Assembly: GCA_028023455.1 (NCBI GenBank)
Contig: JAQFVV010000013.1
Span: 2,916,001 to 2,980,000 of the forward strand
Length of the DNA stretch: 64,000 nucleotides
Reading direction: 5' to 3'
Source of the DNA: Epiperipatus broadwayi
Taxonomy: Eukaryota > Onychophora > Udeonychophora > Euonychophora > Peripatidae
Shown here one piece after another: positions 39,118 through 50,051 of this stretch. Below the pieces are notes generated by a model that was not told the DNA's origin, made no database searches, and was given only the letters and a program-made list of their open reading frames with translations. The position numbers were made by a program, and so were the translations under genes. The number at the start of each line of letters is the position of its first letter. Positions within the stretch are counted from its first letter, which is position 1.

Positions 39118-39864
39118 TGGAAGAAAAGTTGTTCAAAATATTCATGAATTTGAAATATTTTTTGGAACATTTTTCTAATCAAATGATTCACAAAACAATT
39201 ATAGAGAAACTTTAATAAAAAGAATGTATTGCAATGTTCCTTTTTCAATACACTGACCAATTTCTAGTCACTTCTTTACAATTTTTTATATATTTTAATG
39301 AAATAAAAACTTATTTTTCAACTTTTGAAAAATTATTTGTAATTCAGACCAATATGAATTATTGATTATTTTCTCTTTAATTGTTGGCTAACAGTACAGG
39401 ATCTAAATAAATATTTTGACTTTCATTTTGGTCTACACATTATTAACTTTTCTGTGTGTTTTTGCTCCCAGTTGATGGTAAAATTTGTTCATATCATTTT
39501 TCTTTATTTTCAATAACTTTTTAATATTATGTTGTTTATATTTGTCATGAATTTTGTCACATACCCATGTTGTTCTTCCCCATATTACTTTTCATCAGAA
39601 TGTACATTTTCAACTAAAACTGGTTCTAGGATCTTGTCACTATCAATATTTTTTTAAAAAAACAAAAAACAAAAAGCACAGCTCAATGAATTGTTTTTAT
39701 ATTCTGACAACTAAAAATTTACTTTCAAATTTGAACTCCAAATAACTTTATTGTTGGAAGCATGATTACTGATATTTAATATTTATAAAATTATAAATAT
39801 ATTAATGGTAACATGACTATAAAATATTAACTCATTAAAAAATACAAATATTAATCTCTATGAA
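39118..39864. other. AT-rich DNA, nothing recognised
   Basis: No supported feature between the LINE fragment and the RTE 3' end. Confidence 0.5.
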
Positions 39865-42554
39865 TATCCATCATCATCGACAATTATCAATCCAATGCAG
39901 GATGAAGGTCTCTCCAAGTTCAATCCATCTCCACATCACCCCTACACACTTTCTTATTTCATCCATCTCACAAATGGTCTCTCTCTCTGGGTCTTTTACA
40001 ATCGCCTGGAATGCAGTTTAAAATTTCAATTATTCATCTATTATCATTCTAGCAATATGTCCAGCCCAACTCCACTTCAGTCTTTAATTTTTTCAATGAG
40101 GTCAGTAACACCTATTTGTTCTCTTAGCCATATATTGTGTTTTTGATCTCTTCTTGTTACTCCTAATATGCATCTCTCCATACTTCTTTGGGTGATCTGA
40201 AGTCTCTGTATTGCTCTTCTATTAAGTGTCTAAGTCTCAGATCCATAAGTAAAAACTGGTAAAACACATTTATTAAAAACCTTCCTTTTCAAACACATAG
40301 GCATATTTCCTTCTAGTATCAAGTTATTTCTACCAAAAGCACTCCAAACAAGTTTAATTCTATGATTAATTTCATCCATTATGTTTCCACCTATATTAAT
40401 AATTTGACGAAGGTATTTGTAACTGTTAACTTCTTCTAACTCATCATAATCAATCTTTATTTTCATATTTTGAGAAAATCCATTAAACATTACTTTAGTC
40501 TTTTTAACATTTATCTTTAGTCCTATTTTCATCTGATAACACCTGCAACATTTCCTGCAGCTCTAAAGCATTATTTGCAAAAACAACTACACCATCTGCA
40601 AAATCTAAATGACTTAAAAGATCTCCACTTACTTTTACTCCTTTAGCTTCCCATTTTAATCCACAAAATACTTCTTGCAGCACTGCTGTAAAATTTTTTG
40701 GAAATATGGAATCATCCTGTTTTACACCCTTCTCAATGTCGACTTTCCCAATATCCTTAGATAATCTAATTGTTGCTGTTGCATTTTTATAAATACTGTA
40801 TTCTTTAAAATATGACAATATCCTGGATCTATACCTTGATGATCTAATGCTTTAATCACTGAAGGAATGTTTATAGAATCAAATGCCTTTTCATAATCTA
40901 CAAATCCAAAACATAGTGGCAACTCATATTCATTTGTCCTTTCTATAACTTCTCTCAATACCTGGATATAATATACTGTACTAAAACCACTTTTAAATCC
41001 AGCTTGTTCTTTTGGTTGGTGGAAATCCAATGTTCTCTGTAGATGAGTTGTAATTATCTTGGTAAAAATTTTGTATAAGACTGATAAAAGGCTGATAGGT
41101 CTGTAATTTCTAATATCTTCTTTATCACCTTTTTAAAATAATAATATTAATACTGCATTCTTCCAATCATCTGGTACATCTTTATCATTTAGACATTTGG
41201 TATATAACTTTGCTAAAATCTTTTCTATTTCTTGACCTGCTTCTTTTAATTAATATATCAATTATAATTCCATCATTACCTGGAGCCTTTCCTTTCTTAA
41301 TACATTTAATTGCATGTCTCACTTATTCATTTAAAATTCTGGGCAATTCAAAAAATGTAATAGATATAGGAGTTACTTGTTCTTTATTACTATATAATTC
41401 TTGATAAAAGTCTTCTACCCATTTCATGATGTCATAATAATAGTTCAACACAATTGAAATAAAACAACTATATAAAAATAATAAATATTTCCTTTATTGA
41501 ACCGGTTTTAGGGCGAAAACCAGTTCAATAAAGGAAATATGTATTATTTTTATATAGTTGTTTTATTTCAATTGTGTTGAACTATTATTAATTATTGAAA
41601 ACAATATTATGGACAAATTTATGTTTGACCATTATTAAGCATGATGTCATCTCTCTTTTTAGTAATAATTCCATCTTTTTTTTTATTACAGATATAAATT
41701 TCCTAGCAATACCAAAATGGTGTTTTATACTCTTGAGACTTTTATTCTCTTCTACAGCTTTCTTTACTAGTTCACAGTTATATATTTTCTTATATCATTT
41801 TCAACTCTTTTCCACACCATTTTACAAAATTCGAGATATTTAATTCTTTTTAGTGCATCATTTTTGTATATCTTCATATTCCTTCTTTTCTTCATAAATT
41901 CTCTAGTCTCAGTAGAAATTTTATTGGTCAATTGCTGCTTTTTTTCTACCAGCTATCTTTGTTGCAGTTTTTCAAATTATATCAGTTATTTTCATATTAA
42001 TTTCATTCATATCTGAATCATATTCAAAATCTACTAATACTTGAAACCGATTTGTAAATTTTAATTTAAATTCATTAGAATGTTTCTGAAGATTAGGAAT
42101 ATCAACTGTAAATATTGTTTTTCTTAATAATTTTTCTCTCTCTAGTCTGCATTAACACGTATCTTACATCTTACTAATTGATGATCACTTCCTATGTTAA
42201 ATTTATTAAGAACATTACAATCTTGAAATATGTATTTTCTGTTAGTCAAGATATAATCCAATTCTGCTGTACCTTCATTTGGATGCTTCCATGTCCATTT
42301 CCTTTTAACATTTTTCTCAAAAAAAGAATTCATAATATAAAGTTTTTCTTTTTCTGCAAACTCCACAAGTCTATGCCCTCTATCATTTCTATTACTATAA
42401 CCAAAATTACCTAAGCACTTTCATCTTTCATTTGTTTACCAATTCTAGCATTAAAGTCTCCCATAACAATTTTAAAATGTTGTTTACTCTCATCAAAAGC
42501 CTTTTATACATCCATATAAAAATCTTCTATTACTTCATCACTATGAGAACTTGT
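39865..42554 (-). pseudogene. RTE LINE copy 2, 5' truncated
   Basis: It aligns closely with 15590-18080 of the first RTE copy, from the repeated terminus (catcatcatcg) to the endonuclease (SDHQLV, LDYILTNRKY, GDFNARIG region). The reverse transcriptase blocks EQAGFKSGFSTVYYIQ, FVDYEKAFDSINI and KQDDSIFP are present, and the FADD box has become FADGVVVFA, losing the second catalytic aspartate. Frameshifts and a 204-bp insertion (41436-41639) break it further. At 42554 it ends abruptly against gypsy LTR sequence, and its missing 5' end is not found beyond the gypsy element. Confidence 0.85.
41425..41650. mobile_element. 204-bp palindromic insertion with 11-bp duplication
   Basis: Within the RTE copy, catgatgtcat occurs at 41425-41435 and again at 41640-41650, whereas the first RTE copy has it once (17181-17191). 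The 204 bases between are therefore an insertion. Most of it (41437-41590) is a near-perfect hairpin with arms of about 68 bp (aataatagttcaacacaatt onward and its complement) around a loop containing ggttttagggcgaaaacc. A 50-bp tail ends in gaccattattaag, partly complementary to the start. Confidence 0.9.
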
Positions 42555-42815
42555 TGGGAAATAGTCTTCCAATTCAAGGAATGATCTGATCATGTTAGTA
42601 AATGCAGAACTTTTGGTATATGTGCAGAAATAATTGCTGGATAGTCAGTTGTTGGTAGTCATCAGAATTACTGAAGATACAATTGTATATAATGTGTTAT
42701 GTATATTAATGTAAATAAATATATTTTCATTTTTATTTTGATGTTTTTCTGTAAAACTTAGTCTATAATTTTTGTTATTTTGTTGGCATTCAGCTTCATG
42801 ATTCAATACACAACA
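42555..42815 (+). repeat. 5' LTR (3' part at least) of second gypsy element
   Basis: It matches 50333-50564 with one extra stretch of about 45 bp. It contains an AATAAA-type signal (gtaaataaatat at about 42712) and ends tacacaaca. Its left edge coincides with the RTE junction, so the beginning of the LTR may have been lost. Confidence 0.75.
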
Positions 42816-42817
42816 AA

Positions 42818-42960
42818 TTTGGCATAGTCACAGTTGTATTTGAATCCTGGGTGTAAAGTGCTAATAAACTTGGTACAGTCACTGTCGAGTTCAAACCTGT
42901 AAAGTAGGGATTTCAAAAAGTGAGCCAGTCACAGTAGGGTTTTTCAAATCTAGAAAAAAT
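42818..42960 (+). repeat. Threefold primer-binding-site-like repeat
   Basis: Right after the LTR, ttggcatagtcacagttg, ttggtacagtcactgtcg and gagccagtcacagtaggg occur in succession, spaced about 45 bp. A TGG-starting site next to the 5' LTR is where a tRNA primer should pair. Which tRNA is involved cannot be told. Confidence 0.45.
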
Positions 42961-43970
42961 GTCGTCATTAGGACAGTCAGTAATATCAGAATTCAATGTT
43001 AGTAATGCTGGGAAATGGCCTCTATATGCTATGCAATTAGAGAACTTTTCTTGCTTAATGGGATTGAGGACAATAAGATAAGGGTAGAAGCAGTAATATA
43101 TTTATCGGAAAGAAGGGTAATAGATATAATAAAATAGTATTATGACATACCCATAAAGAAAATGGTATCATATAAAGAGATAGTCAAAAAATTAAGTGAC
43201 CATTTTAGCCCCAGACAGTCCAAACATATAGCCAGATTGTCTTTAAAAAATAGAAGATAAATTAAGGGTGAAACGGTAAAAAATATGACATGGCATTAAA
43301 AAAATTAGCAAAAGATTGCTTATATGGAGATTATGTAGATGAGACAACTATTAGATCAGTAATAGACTTAGACAAAACTTGCTGATGGAAATGGATTTAA
43401 ATTTTGAGTCAGCTATTAAGAAGAGAATGCCTCACAAGCTGATAATAGAGCAAGCAGAATTTTTAAAAAATAAAATTGAAAATGAAAAAATTGCAGTTGG
43501 AAAAACTGATCAAAAGGAATGGAATAAAAGTGATAACACAAGAAAAAGAATCATTTTTGCTGTGGCAAAGCTGGGCACATGTAAAGGGTGTTCAAATTTC
43601 AAAATGAAAGGTGCTATAACTGTAAAAAGAAAGGGCATTTGGAAAAAATAGGTAGGGAAAGAGAAGAGAGTGGTAACTGACTTTATTTTTAATATCAATA
43701 ACATGAGAGCAAGTGGGAAAAATAAGTTTATGTTGCAACTAGAAATCTGTAATAAAAAGTTAAAAATAAAAATTGATAGTGAGTCTGGTAAATCATTGAT
43801 CTCAGAGAAGCTATGGAAACAGCTTAGGGAAGAACGGATAGATATATCAATTAAAGAGACATCTATCAAAGTTGTAGATATCAGTGGAAATAAACTAGGA
43901 GTGATAGGTTATGCAATAGTGACTATAAAGCACAGAAATAATAGTAAAATTACCTATATATATATATAGC
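42960..43970 (+). pseudogene. Gag and protease remnant of second gypsy element
   Basis: Across frames the region shows a Gag-like helical part (IKGETVKKYDMALKKLAKDC near 43262-43325). Two zinc knuckles follow: FCCGKAGHM at about 43556, broken by a one-base shift, then CYNCKKKGHLEK at about 43613. The frame at 43670-43969 then has LKIKIDSESGKSLISEKLW, which lines up with the retropepsin active-site region D-T/S-G-A of gypsy proteases. The expected D-S-G triad is altered to D-S-E-S-G, so the enzyme is dead. Open stretches at 43379-43651 and 43670-43969 are pieces of one former polyprotein. Confidence 0.7.
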
Positions 43971-44039
43971 AAAGGGAAAAATCAGTCTGTTAATAGGGCA
44001 TGCCTAGTTTAAAAAGTTAGGAATAACTATTAATGTAAT

Positions 44040-44502
44040 GTAAATGCTGTGAACAATGTGTCAAATGGACAAGAGATAAAGCAAAGATTCCTGGAATTAT
44101 TGGCAAATGAATTAGAGCTAATAGCAGTGAAACCTGTCCATATTGGGTTGGTGGAAAAAGCAAATCCTATTATCTGTAAAGTGAGGAAAAATACCATTGG
44201 CACAAAAAGCAAAAATAGAGAGAAAAAGTGCGAGCCAAAATAATTATAACGTGAACTTCAAAATTGAAGCCAGAATATGAATTCATGATGTATTGAGAAA
44301 AACTTGGTTTAAAGGGACAGTAGAAAAGATTTTATTGAATATATAGACACCATAAAAACCATGTTAGAGGGTGGGAAATGACAAACACATTCGATTTTTG
44401 GAATGATGAATTTAGGAACTGGAAAAAAAAAAGAGCAACCTAAAGGCAAAAATACATGAAAACCAAGGTGTAATGCCATTAGAGAAGAAGTATCAGAAGA
44501 GA
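44040..44502 (+). pseudogene. Gypsy RT entry fused to post-integrase tail
   Basis: The frame 44049-44243 reads LELIAVKPVHIGLVEKANPI then CKVRK, the peptide that leads into the reverse transcriptase fold of gypsy elements. Directly afterwards (about 44275-44340) another frame reads IHDVLRKTWFKGTVEKILLN, which belongs after the integrase core. The entire RT, RNase H and integrase catalytic parts are therefore missing between about 44245 and 44270. Confidence 0.65.
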
Positions 44503-45115
44503 ATTTTTTTTTTTATTAAAAAAGAGAGTTTAATACAATAGTTAACTATTTACAAATATAGTAGCAAAATTCAGCCACATGTTAAAACTTCCCCAAGTTA
44601 AATTTTTACATGAAACCTTAAAAAAATTACGGTTGTCAATACTCAAATATACAATAAAACTGAAGTCATTTCCATATTCATAAATGTACATTTCCATTTA
44701 GATCTTTCATTTAATCAGTGTTCTGTAAGTGCATTCAGCTCCACATTTCACACCTTGTAGGAACATAACCACCCCATACCAATAAAAACGTTTTTCTTGG
44801 CCAAAATTTCAAACCTTTATAAAACATGTCATCCCATTCTTTTTCCATTTTTTTTTCCCAATATATCTTCTTGTTATCAAAGATGAGAGCACACCTAGAT
44901 ATCCATATTGCTCTCATTACATGCACAATAACTATGGCATTATGAGGCTTGAATAAAACAATGTTTTCTTTAAATAAGAGTCTTAGATTCACAATAGGCT
45001 TATGAAAGACCATAGATCTCAAATCACTAAAGGCTGTACATTCCTCCATCAGGTGAAGAAAGGTCTCGTCGGATCTGTTACAGCATTTGCATAGAATATG
45101 AAAGTCTTCAAATGC
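44503..45115 (-). mobile_element. 3' end of another LINE, nested in gypsy
   Basis: This minus-strand fragment is inserted in the gypsy tail. Its open frame starts within AFEDFHILCKCCNRSDETFL and contains a C-terminal zinc knuckle C-x2-C-x8-H-x4-C (LCKCC to HLMEEC), followed by MRAIWISRCALIFDNKKIYW. That is typical of the end of LINE reverse transcriptase proteins. The other end is a poly-A tail (T run at 44503-44514). It is 5'-truncated. The sequence differs from the CR1-like LINE nearby, so it belongs to another family. The gypsy polyprotein tail resumes at about 45115. Confidence 0.7.
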
Positions 45116-45255
45116 TTATAGAACAGGAAGAAGTGGAAATTTTATCATTAGAAAAAATATCACCCAAACCTATTCAGGGGGAAAAGCAGAAACCAAATAG
45201 ATTTCTAGATTATATATAATAAAATAAATGGGATATTTTTCTGGAGTGGGGGAGA
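45115..45255 (+). pseudogene. C-terminus of gypsy polyprotein and polypurine tract
   Basis: EQEEVEILSLEKISPKPIQG followed by KQKPNRFLDYI and a stop is the usual basic ending of a gypsy polyprotein (R/K-x-P-x-R-x-x-D-Y). About 20 bp downstream is ggagtgggggaga (45243-45255), a good polypurine tract. Confidence 0.65.
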
Positions 45256-45640
45256 TGTTATATTTTTGGTAAAAATATTGCTTTAGTAATCATAATCTGT
45301 ATAAGTTATAAAGCTAGGATTTGTGATTCCAGAAAAAATAGAAATGAATAGAAACTTAAATATAGAAAGATATTGTAAGTTAAAAGCAATGAGAAAAGAT
45401 TGCTGATAGATAAAAGAAATATGAATAATAATGCCAGAAAGGCTTAATGGATTTAAGTATAGAAAATGCTAGTATTGTTTAATTAGAGCATTAAGCTTTT
45501 TAAACTAATTAGACAAAAGAATACAGAGGAAGGGTCAGTTTAATCAATATTTGAAAGACTAATTACAAGTGAAAGGAATATACATTGACACAATTAAAAA
45601 CTTGATGATAATTTGTGAAAAGAGGCATTACTAGAGGGGG
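45256..45640 (+). repeat. Candidate start of the gypsy 3' LTR
   Basis: TGTTATATTTTTGG directly follows the polypurine tract, as the first bases of an LTR would. If so, the 3' LTR is split by the CR1-like LINE and continues at 50052. This cannot be tested against the 5' LTR, whose matching part is missing. The boundary with the LINE is uncertain within about 45620-45770. Confidence 0.4.
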
Positions 45641-45777
45641 GGGGATAGCAGAATATAAATAGCTATTACCTTTGATAATAATTAATACTGGATCTTAAAC
45701 TGCAAAAGGTATAAATAGTGCATGCTGAAAAGAGCAGTAACTTTTTCTTACCTGTTGTGTGATGGCGCTGTTGCATC

Positions 45778-46437
45778 ATGGGATGTCAGGAGATGGTTGG
45801 CCAAAGAATAAGTAAAATAGAGGAAGAGGTAAAGGATGTAGAAGAAAAATTAAAATCGTTAGAGATGAAGTGTGAGCAAATAAAGGGATTACTGAGTAGG
45901 AATGATAAGGTGGTAGAGAAGGTTGTGAATGAAGCAGAGAAAGTAGACTATGAGACAGTATTGATAGGGGATTCATTAATAAGAGAATGTGGAGATATAA
46001 TTGCAAGGAAAAATAGAAATAGGTATGTAAGAGTATGTTTGCTGGGAGCTAAAATTAGGGATGTTACAGATAAAGTAAAGCAAGGGAATAGAGATGTATA
46101 TGTTATGGTAGGGACTAATAATTTATCAGAGTCATCAGAGAGAGTAATGGGTGAGTACACAGAACTGATTAGGAATTTGAGAATGGTTAAAGGAAGAGTA
46201 GGAATAGTTGGATTATTACCAAGATTTGATAAAAGGTATATGTTAGATGGGGCATGTTCTATAAATGAGAGATTGAAAGAATTGTGTGAGAGAAATGATG
46301 TTACATTTGTGGATGTGTGGGATTTTTTTATTGGGAAGAGGGAGTTATTTGGTAAAAATGGGTTGCACTTAGGGAAACAAGGAAGTGAAGTTTTAGGGAG
46401 TCTGATTTATAAAGAATATAGTTCGGGAAACTTGTAA
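45778..46437 (+). CDS. LINE ORF1 protein: coiled coil plus SGNH hydrolase
   Basis: An intact 219-codon ORF. Residues about 10-45 (ISKIEEEVKDVEEKLKSLEM) form a likely coiled coil for self-association. The rest has the blocks of SGNH/GDSL hydrolases: VLIGDSLIREC (catalytic Ser in GDS, block I), VMVGTNNLSES (block III, the Asn of G-x-N), and GLHLGKQG near the end (the His of block V, with the acidic partner probably D-x-x-H replaced by G-L-H). Similar esterase-like ORF1 proteins are known in CR1 LINEs, where lipid or membrane interaction has been suggested. The start chosen is the ATG at 45778, at the end of tgcatcatgg. It is the only undamaged retroelement ORF in the window. The codons lean on G and A on the coding strand. 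Confidence 0.85.
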   Translation: MGCQEMVGQRISKIEEEVKDVEEKLKSLEMKCEQIKGLLSRNDKVVEKVVNEAEKVDYETVLIGDSLIRECGDIIARKNRNRYVRVCLLGAKIRDVTDKVKQGNRDVYVMVGTNNLSESSERVMGEYTELIRNLRMVKGRVGIVGLLPRFDKRYMLDGACSINERLKELCERNDVTFVDVWDFFIGKRELFGKNGLHLGKQGSEVLGSLIYKEYSSGNL

Positions 46438-46619
46438 AGGGGAGTGGGATTTTACATTGTAGTGTTATTAAAAAGAAGAATAATGGATGGGATGTAAGGA
46501 TTAAACAAAGGGCAATTGATTTAGATATAAATGTAGATGTGGAGAGGGAATGGGTCTGTAAAATTAACAGTAAGCAAGTTATTTATAAGCATAATGGAGA
46601 AGAAAGAATAAAAAAAAAT

Positions 46620-49600
46620 ATAAAAGAGTAGTTAGGAAAGAAAAAATTGTAAAAATTGGGTATTTGAATATGCAAGGTGGTAGAAGACAAAGAAAAAGTG
46701 GCAGGAATTAAACAAAGCAATTGAAAATGAAGAGCTTGAGGTATTAGCAGTAGTGGAAACACATCAAAGAGAAGAACCTGTTTTGGAAAATTTGGTATGG
46801 CAGGGTATAAATAGAAAAGAGAAAAAGAAAAAGGGTGGTGGTATAGGTGTTATATCAAAAAATATTTAAATACTGTTAAATGCCAAGAACATTTGTGGTT
46901 TGAAATAAGGTTGGGAAAACAAGAATGGATGGTGGCTATAGTTTATATAGCTACTGGAGATAGTCAAACTATAATGGAATGGAACAATAGCATATATGAG
47001 TGTCTAGTTAAGGTTATAAAGAGTTTTAAAGAATAGGGGAAGAGAATAATGGTTATAGGAGATAAGAATGGGCATATTGAAGAAATTGATGATGTAGACA
47101 ATAAAAATGAACAGCTTTTGAAGAAATTTTGACAGAGAGTAAATTTGAGCATTGGAAACTTATCTAATACTTATGAGGAACAATATACATGGTCTAGGAA
47201 TAATATATCCCACACAATAGATTATATATTGGTAAAGAAAGAGGGAATGAATAAAATACGGAAAATTAAGGTGTTTGATAATGAAAAGAGAGTATGTAAT
47301 AGTGATCATAATTTTGTTGTAATTGAAATGGTTAGTAATGTGATGGAAAATAGGAATAAAAGTAGAAACAATAGTGAAAGATGTGGATGGAGAGTGAATG
47401 ATAAGAATAAGTTAAATAGTATAAAATACAAGTTGAAGAAACCATGAAAGAGTTGATTGGAAATGAGTATGAGGATTGGTGTGATGAAATAGAAAAAGTG
47501 GCAAATAGGGTTTTAGGTGAGAATATTCAGAAGAATAAAAGTAATAGAAAAATGAGAGTTAGTAAAAGTGTAAAAGAGAGGAAAAAAGCATCTAGAGAAT
47601 ATAAGGGTGCTGTTAAGAACAAAGAAAGTGAAAAAGATATTAATGCAAAATGGGAAAAGTACATAGAAAAGAAAAAGTTAGCTAAAATAGATAATTATAG
47701 AGAGACAATGAAACTAAATAGTAAATTATTGGATGATATTAATAAAAGTGGAAGAGGTGGGAGTAAAAAAATTTGGAATTACATTAAAAGGAGAAATTTA
47801 GGGGGGAGAGAGATAGTATTACTGGATGAGGAGGGAATAGACTGTAGCTCTAGAGAAGAATTAGAGAGAATATTGAATAGCTATATAATGGATATAGAAA
47901 AGATGTGAAGGACAGAGGGATAGAAAATATGAAAGCATATAGTAATGGGAATATTCGTTTACAGAAAATGAACTGAATGAGGCAGGGAAGAAACTGAGAA
48001 GTGGTAAGGCAAGAGAATTAGTTGGATGGGCAACAGAGATGGTAATGAATTTGGGGCATAGGGCAAAAGTAAAGTTACTATCATGTTTTAATAAGATGGC
48101 ACAGAAGAGTTTTTCCGGGTAGTTGGAGTAATACAAGAGTAAGATTATTATTTAAAGGAAAAGGTAAGGATCATAGAAAGTCTTAAATAATTATAGACCA
48201 ATAGCAGTAACATCAGTTTTATATAAAGTTTTTTCATATATGGTGGCTGGAAGAGTTGCAAAATGGATAGAAGAAAATAATGTGGTGGGGGAAATGCAAG
48301 GAGGTTTTAGGTCAGATAGGCATATAGGAGATAGTTTATTTGTAGTTACACAACTTATAAATATGAGTGTAAATTCAGGTAGACAGTTATATATGAGTTT
48401 TATAGATATAGAGAAGGCATATGATATAGTGAATAGAAATAGATTATGGATAAGTTTAGCAAATCTGGGAATGGATGAAGCTTTAGTGGGTGTTATTAAA
48501 AAATTATATGAAAATAATTACTACACATATCAATTAGGGGATATAGAATCAGTTAAAGTTAAAAATGGGGTGGGTCTGAGGCAAGGATGCCCTATGTCAC
48601 CTATTTTGTTTGTGTTGTATTTGAGTGAAATGGAGAGAGCAATAGAAAGTAGGAAAAGGGATAGAGCTACTGTTAACAAGTGGCAAGAGAGTATATACAT
48701 TGTCGGATCTTTTTTTTGCGGATGATGTCTTTTTGTGTGCAGAAAGAAGAGAAGATATGGAAGTTATGCTGATGACATGCGCAAGGGTGGATAAAGATAT
48801 GGGGATTAAATTTAGTGAAGATATAATGATGGTGAATACTGGGGAAAGAGAAGACAAAGATTTCTTATTGGGGGATATAAAGTTAAGTGTGGTGAACAGA
48901 TATAGTTATTTGGGGACTATCTTGAGTAATAAGAAAAATTGCTTGGATGAATGGGAGAAAAAATTGATAAATGAAGCAAAGAAAAGAAAGGGATTGATAA
49001 AGAAATTAACAGTATTTTCATATAATAAATATGATGTAGCTAGAATTGTATGGAAGGGAGTGGCAGTAGCAGGGTTAACATACGGCAATGATGCATTATG
49101 TGTTAGTAAAGGGGTATTAGATTGCTTAGAAAAAGTACAAAGGGAAGTAGGAAGACATGCATTAGATGCTGAGGTGTGGACAGCAAAAGAGGCAATTCAA
49201 GGAGAAATGGGATGGTCAAATTTTTATATGAGGGATGCAAAAAGCAAATTGAAAATGTTCGGTAGATTGCAGTTTATGGATAATAAAAGAATAGCCAAAA
49301 TAGTATTTAATTGGGTTACAAGTAAAGGGCAGGCAACAAGATGGGTGAGAAAGGTAATGCGGTATGCGAAAGATTTGGATAAAAAAGTTATGTCAGTATA
49401 CTTGTACAAAAGATGGGATGATTGTGTTAGGAGGATTGTTGAGTGTTATAGTGGGAAGGAGTGGGATAGAAGAATAGATGCACTAATAAAGAATAGGGAG
49501 TTGGAGAGATGGAGAACTAGTATGGAGAGTAAAACTAGTTTAAATATATATAGAAGTAAACGGAACATTGGGTGTGAGTTAATTTATGATAATAGTAAGG

Positions 49601-49937
49601 AAAGTAGTTTATTGTTTAAGGCTCGAACGAACCTTTAGCAACAAGGGAATATACATGTAAATGGAAAAATATGGGTGATTTAGTCTGCAAGTTGTGTAAG
49701 GAAGGTATAGAAAATATTAGGCATTTGTTACTTCAATGTAAATGTTTGGGAGTAGAAAGGGTACAAACAATGAAGTTATGGAAGGTTAAATATGAACAAA
49801 GTGATTATACAGAAAGTGAGTTATTGGTTTTTATGCTAGGTTTGGGAAAAAATAAGGGGGATTTAGATAAGAAGGTCATGGAGTTGTCAAAGATTATGTT
49901 GTGGAAATGGAATGGAGCAGATTATGGGAAAACTTAG
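46620..49937 (+). pseudogene. CR1-like ORF2: endonuclease, RT, zinc knuckle
   Basis: About five or more frameshifts and several stops break one ORF. The endonuclease shows IGYLNMQGGR, VVETHQREE, VIGDKNGHIEE (GDFN changed to GDKN), IDYILVKKEG and NSDHNFVVIEM. The reverse transcriptase at 48240-48725 has MQGGFRSDRHIGDSLFV, FIDIEKAYDIVNRNRLW and GLRQGCPMSPILFVLYL. A frameshift in a T run near 48710 precedes LFFADDVFLCAE (the catalytic FADD box). The thumb and C-terminal region run from 48700 to 49638. After one more shift, VCKLCKEGIENIRHLLLQC gives a C-x2-C-x8-H-x4-C knuckle near 49680-49740. Catalytic residues of the RT remain, so the decay is recent and mostly indels at homopolymers. Confidence 0.88.
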
Positions 49938-50032
49938 AGTGGACAATGGAAAAGGAAGGTAAAGTGGCTAACAGGTTTCTCTGGGCATAGCTGCTGAGAG
50001 ATTTCTGACTCCGTTTAAGGAGAAGTCACAGT

Positions 50033-50050
50033 ACATCACATCACATCACA
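50033..50050 (+). repeat. Terminal short repeat of CR1-like LINE
   Basis: The unit acatc is repeated at the extreme 3' end, in place of a poly-A tail. The minus-strand fragment at 38480 ends in the same repeat, so this is the true 3' terminus. Confidence 0.8.
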
Positions 50051-50051
50051 G

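Larger units (their letters stand above)
45640..50051 (+). mobile_element. CR1-like LINE, near full length, with SGNH ORF1
   Basis: It has a 5' leader, ORF1 with an esterase-like domain, ORF2 with endonuclease and reverse transcriptase, a C-terminal zinc knuckle and a terminal short repeat (acatcacatcacatcaca at 50033-50050). Esterase-type ORF1 proteins are known from CR1 elements. Its 5' edge is not set precisely. Two truncated relatives lie at 29.3-31.6 kb and 38.5-39.1 kb. The LINE interrupts the second gypsy element, so it arrived later. The coding region is rich in G on this strand compared with the flanks. Confidence 0.85.

Noticed and set aside
43510-43869. 119-codon minus-strand open frame
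   Set aside because: It is antisense to the gypsy Gag/protease remnant, where zinc knuckles and the protease block are visible.
50033-50050. Telomere-like or satellite repeat
   Set aside because: The acatc units are the 3' terminus of the CR1-like LINE, as the truncated copy at 38480 ends the same way.
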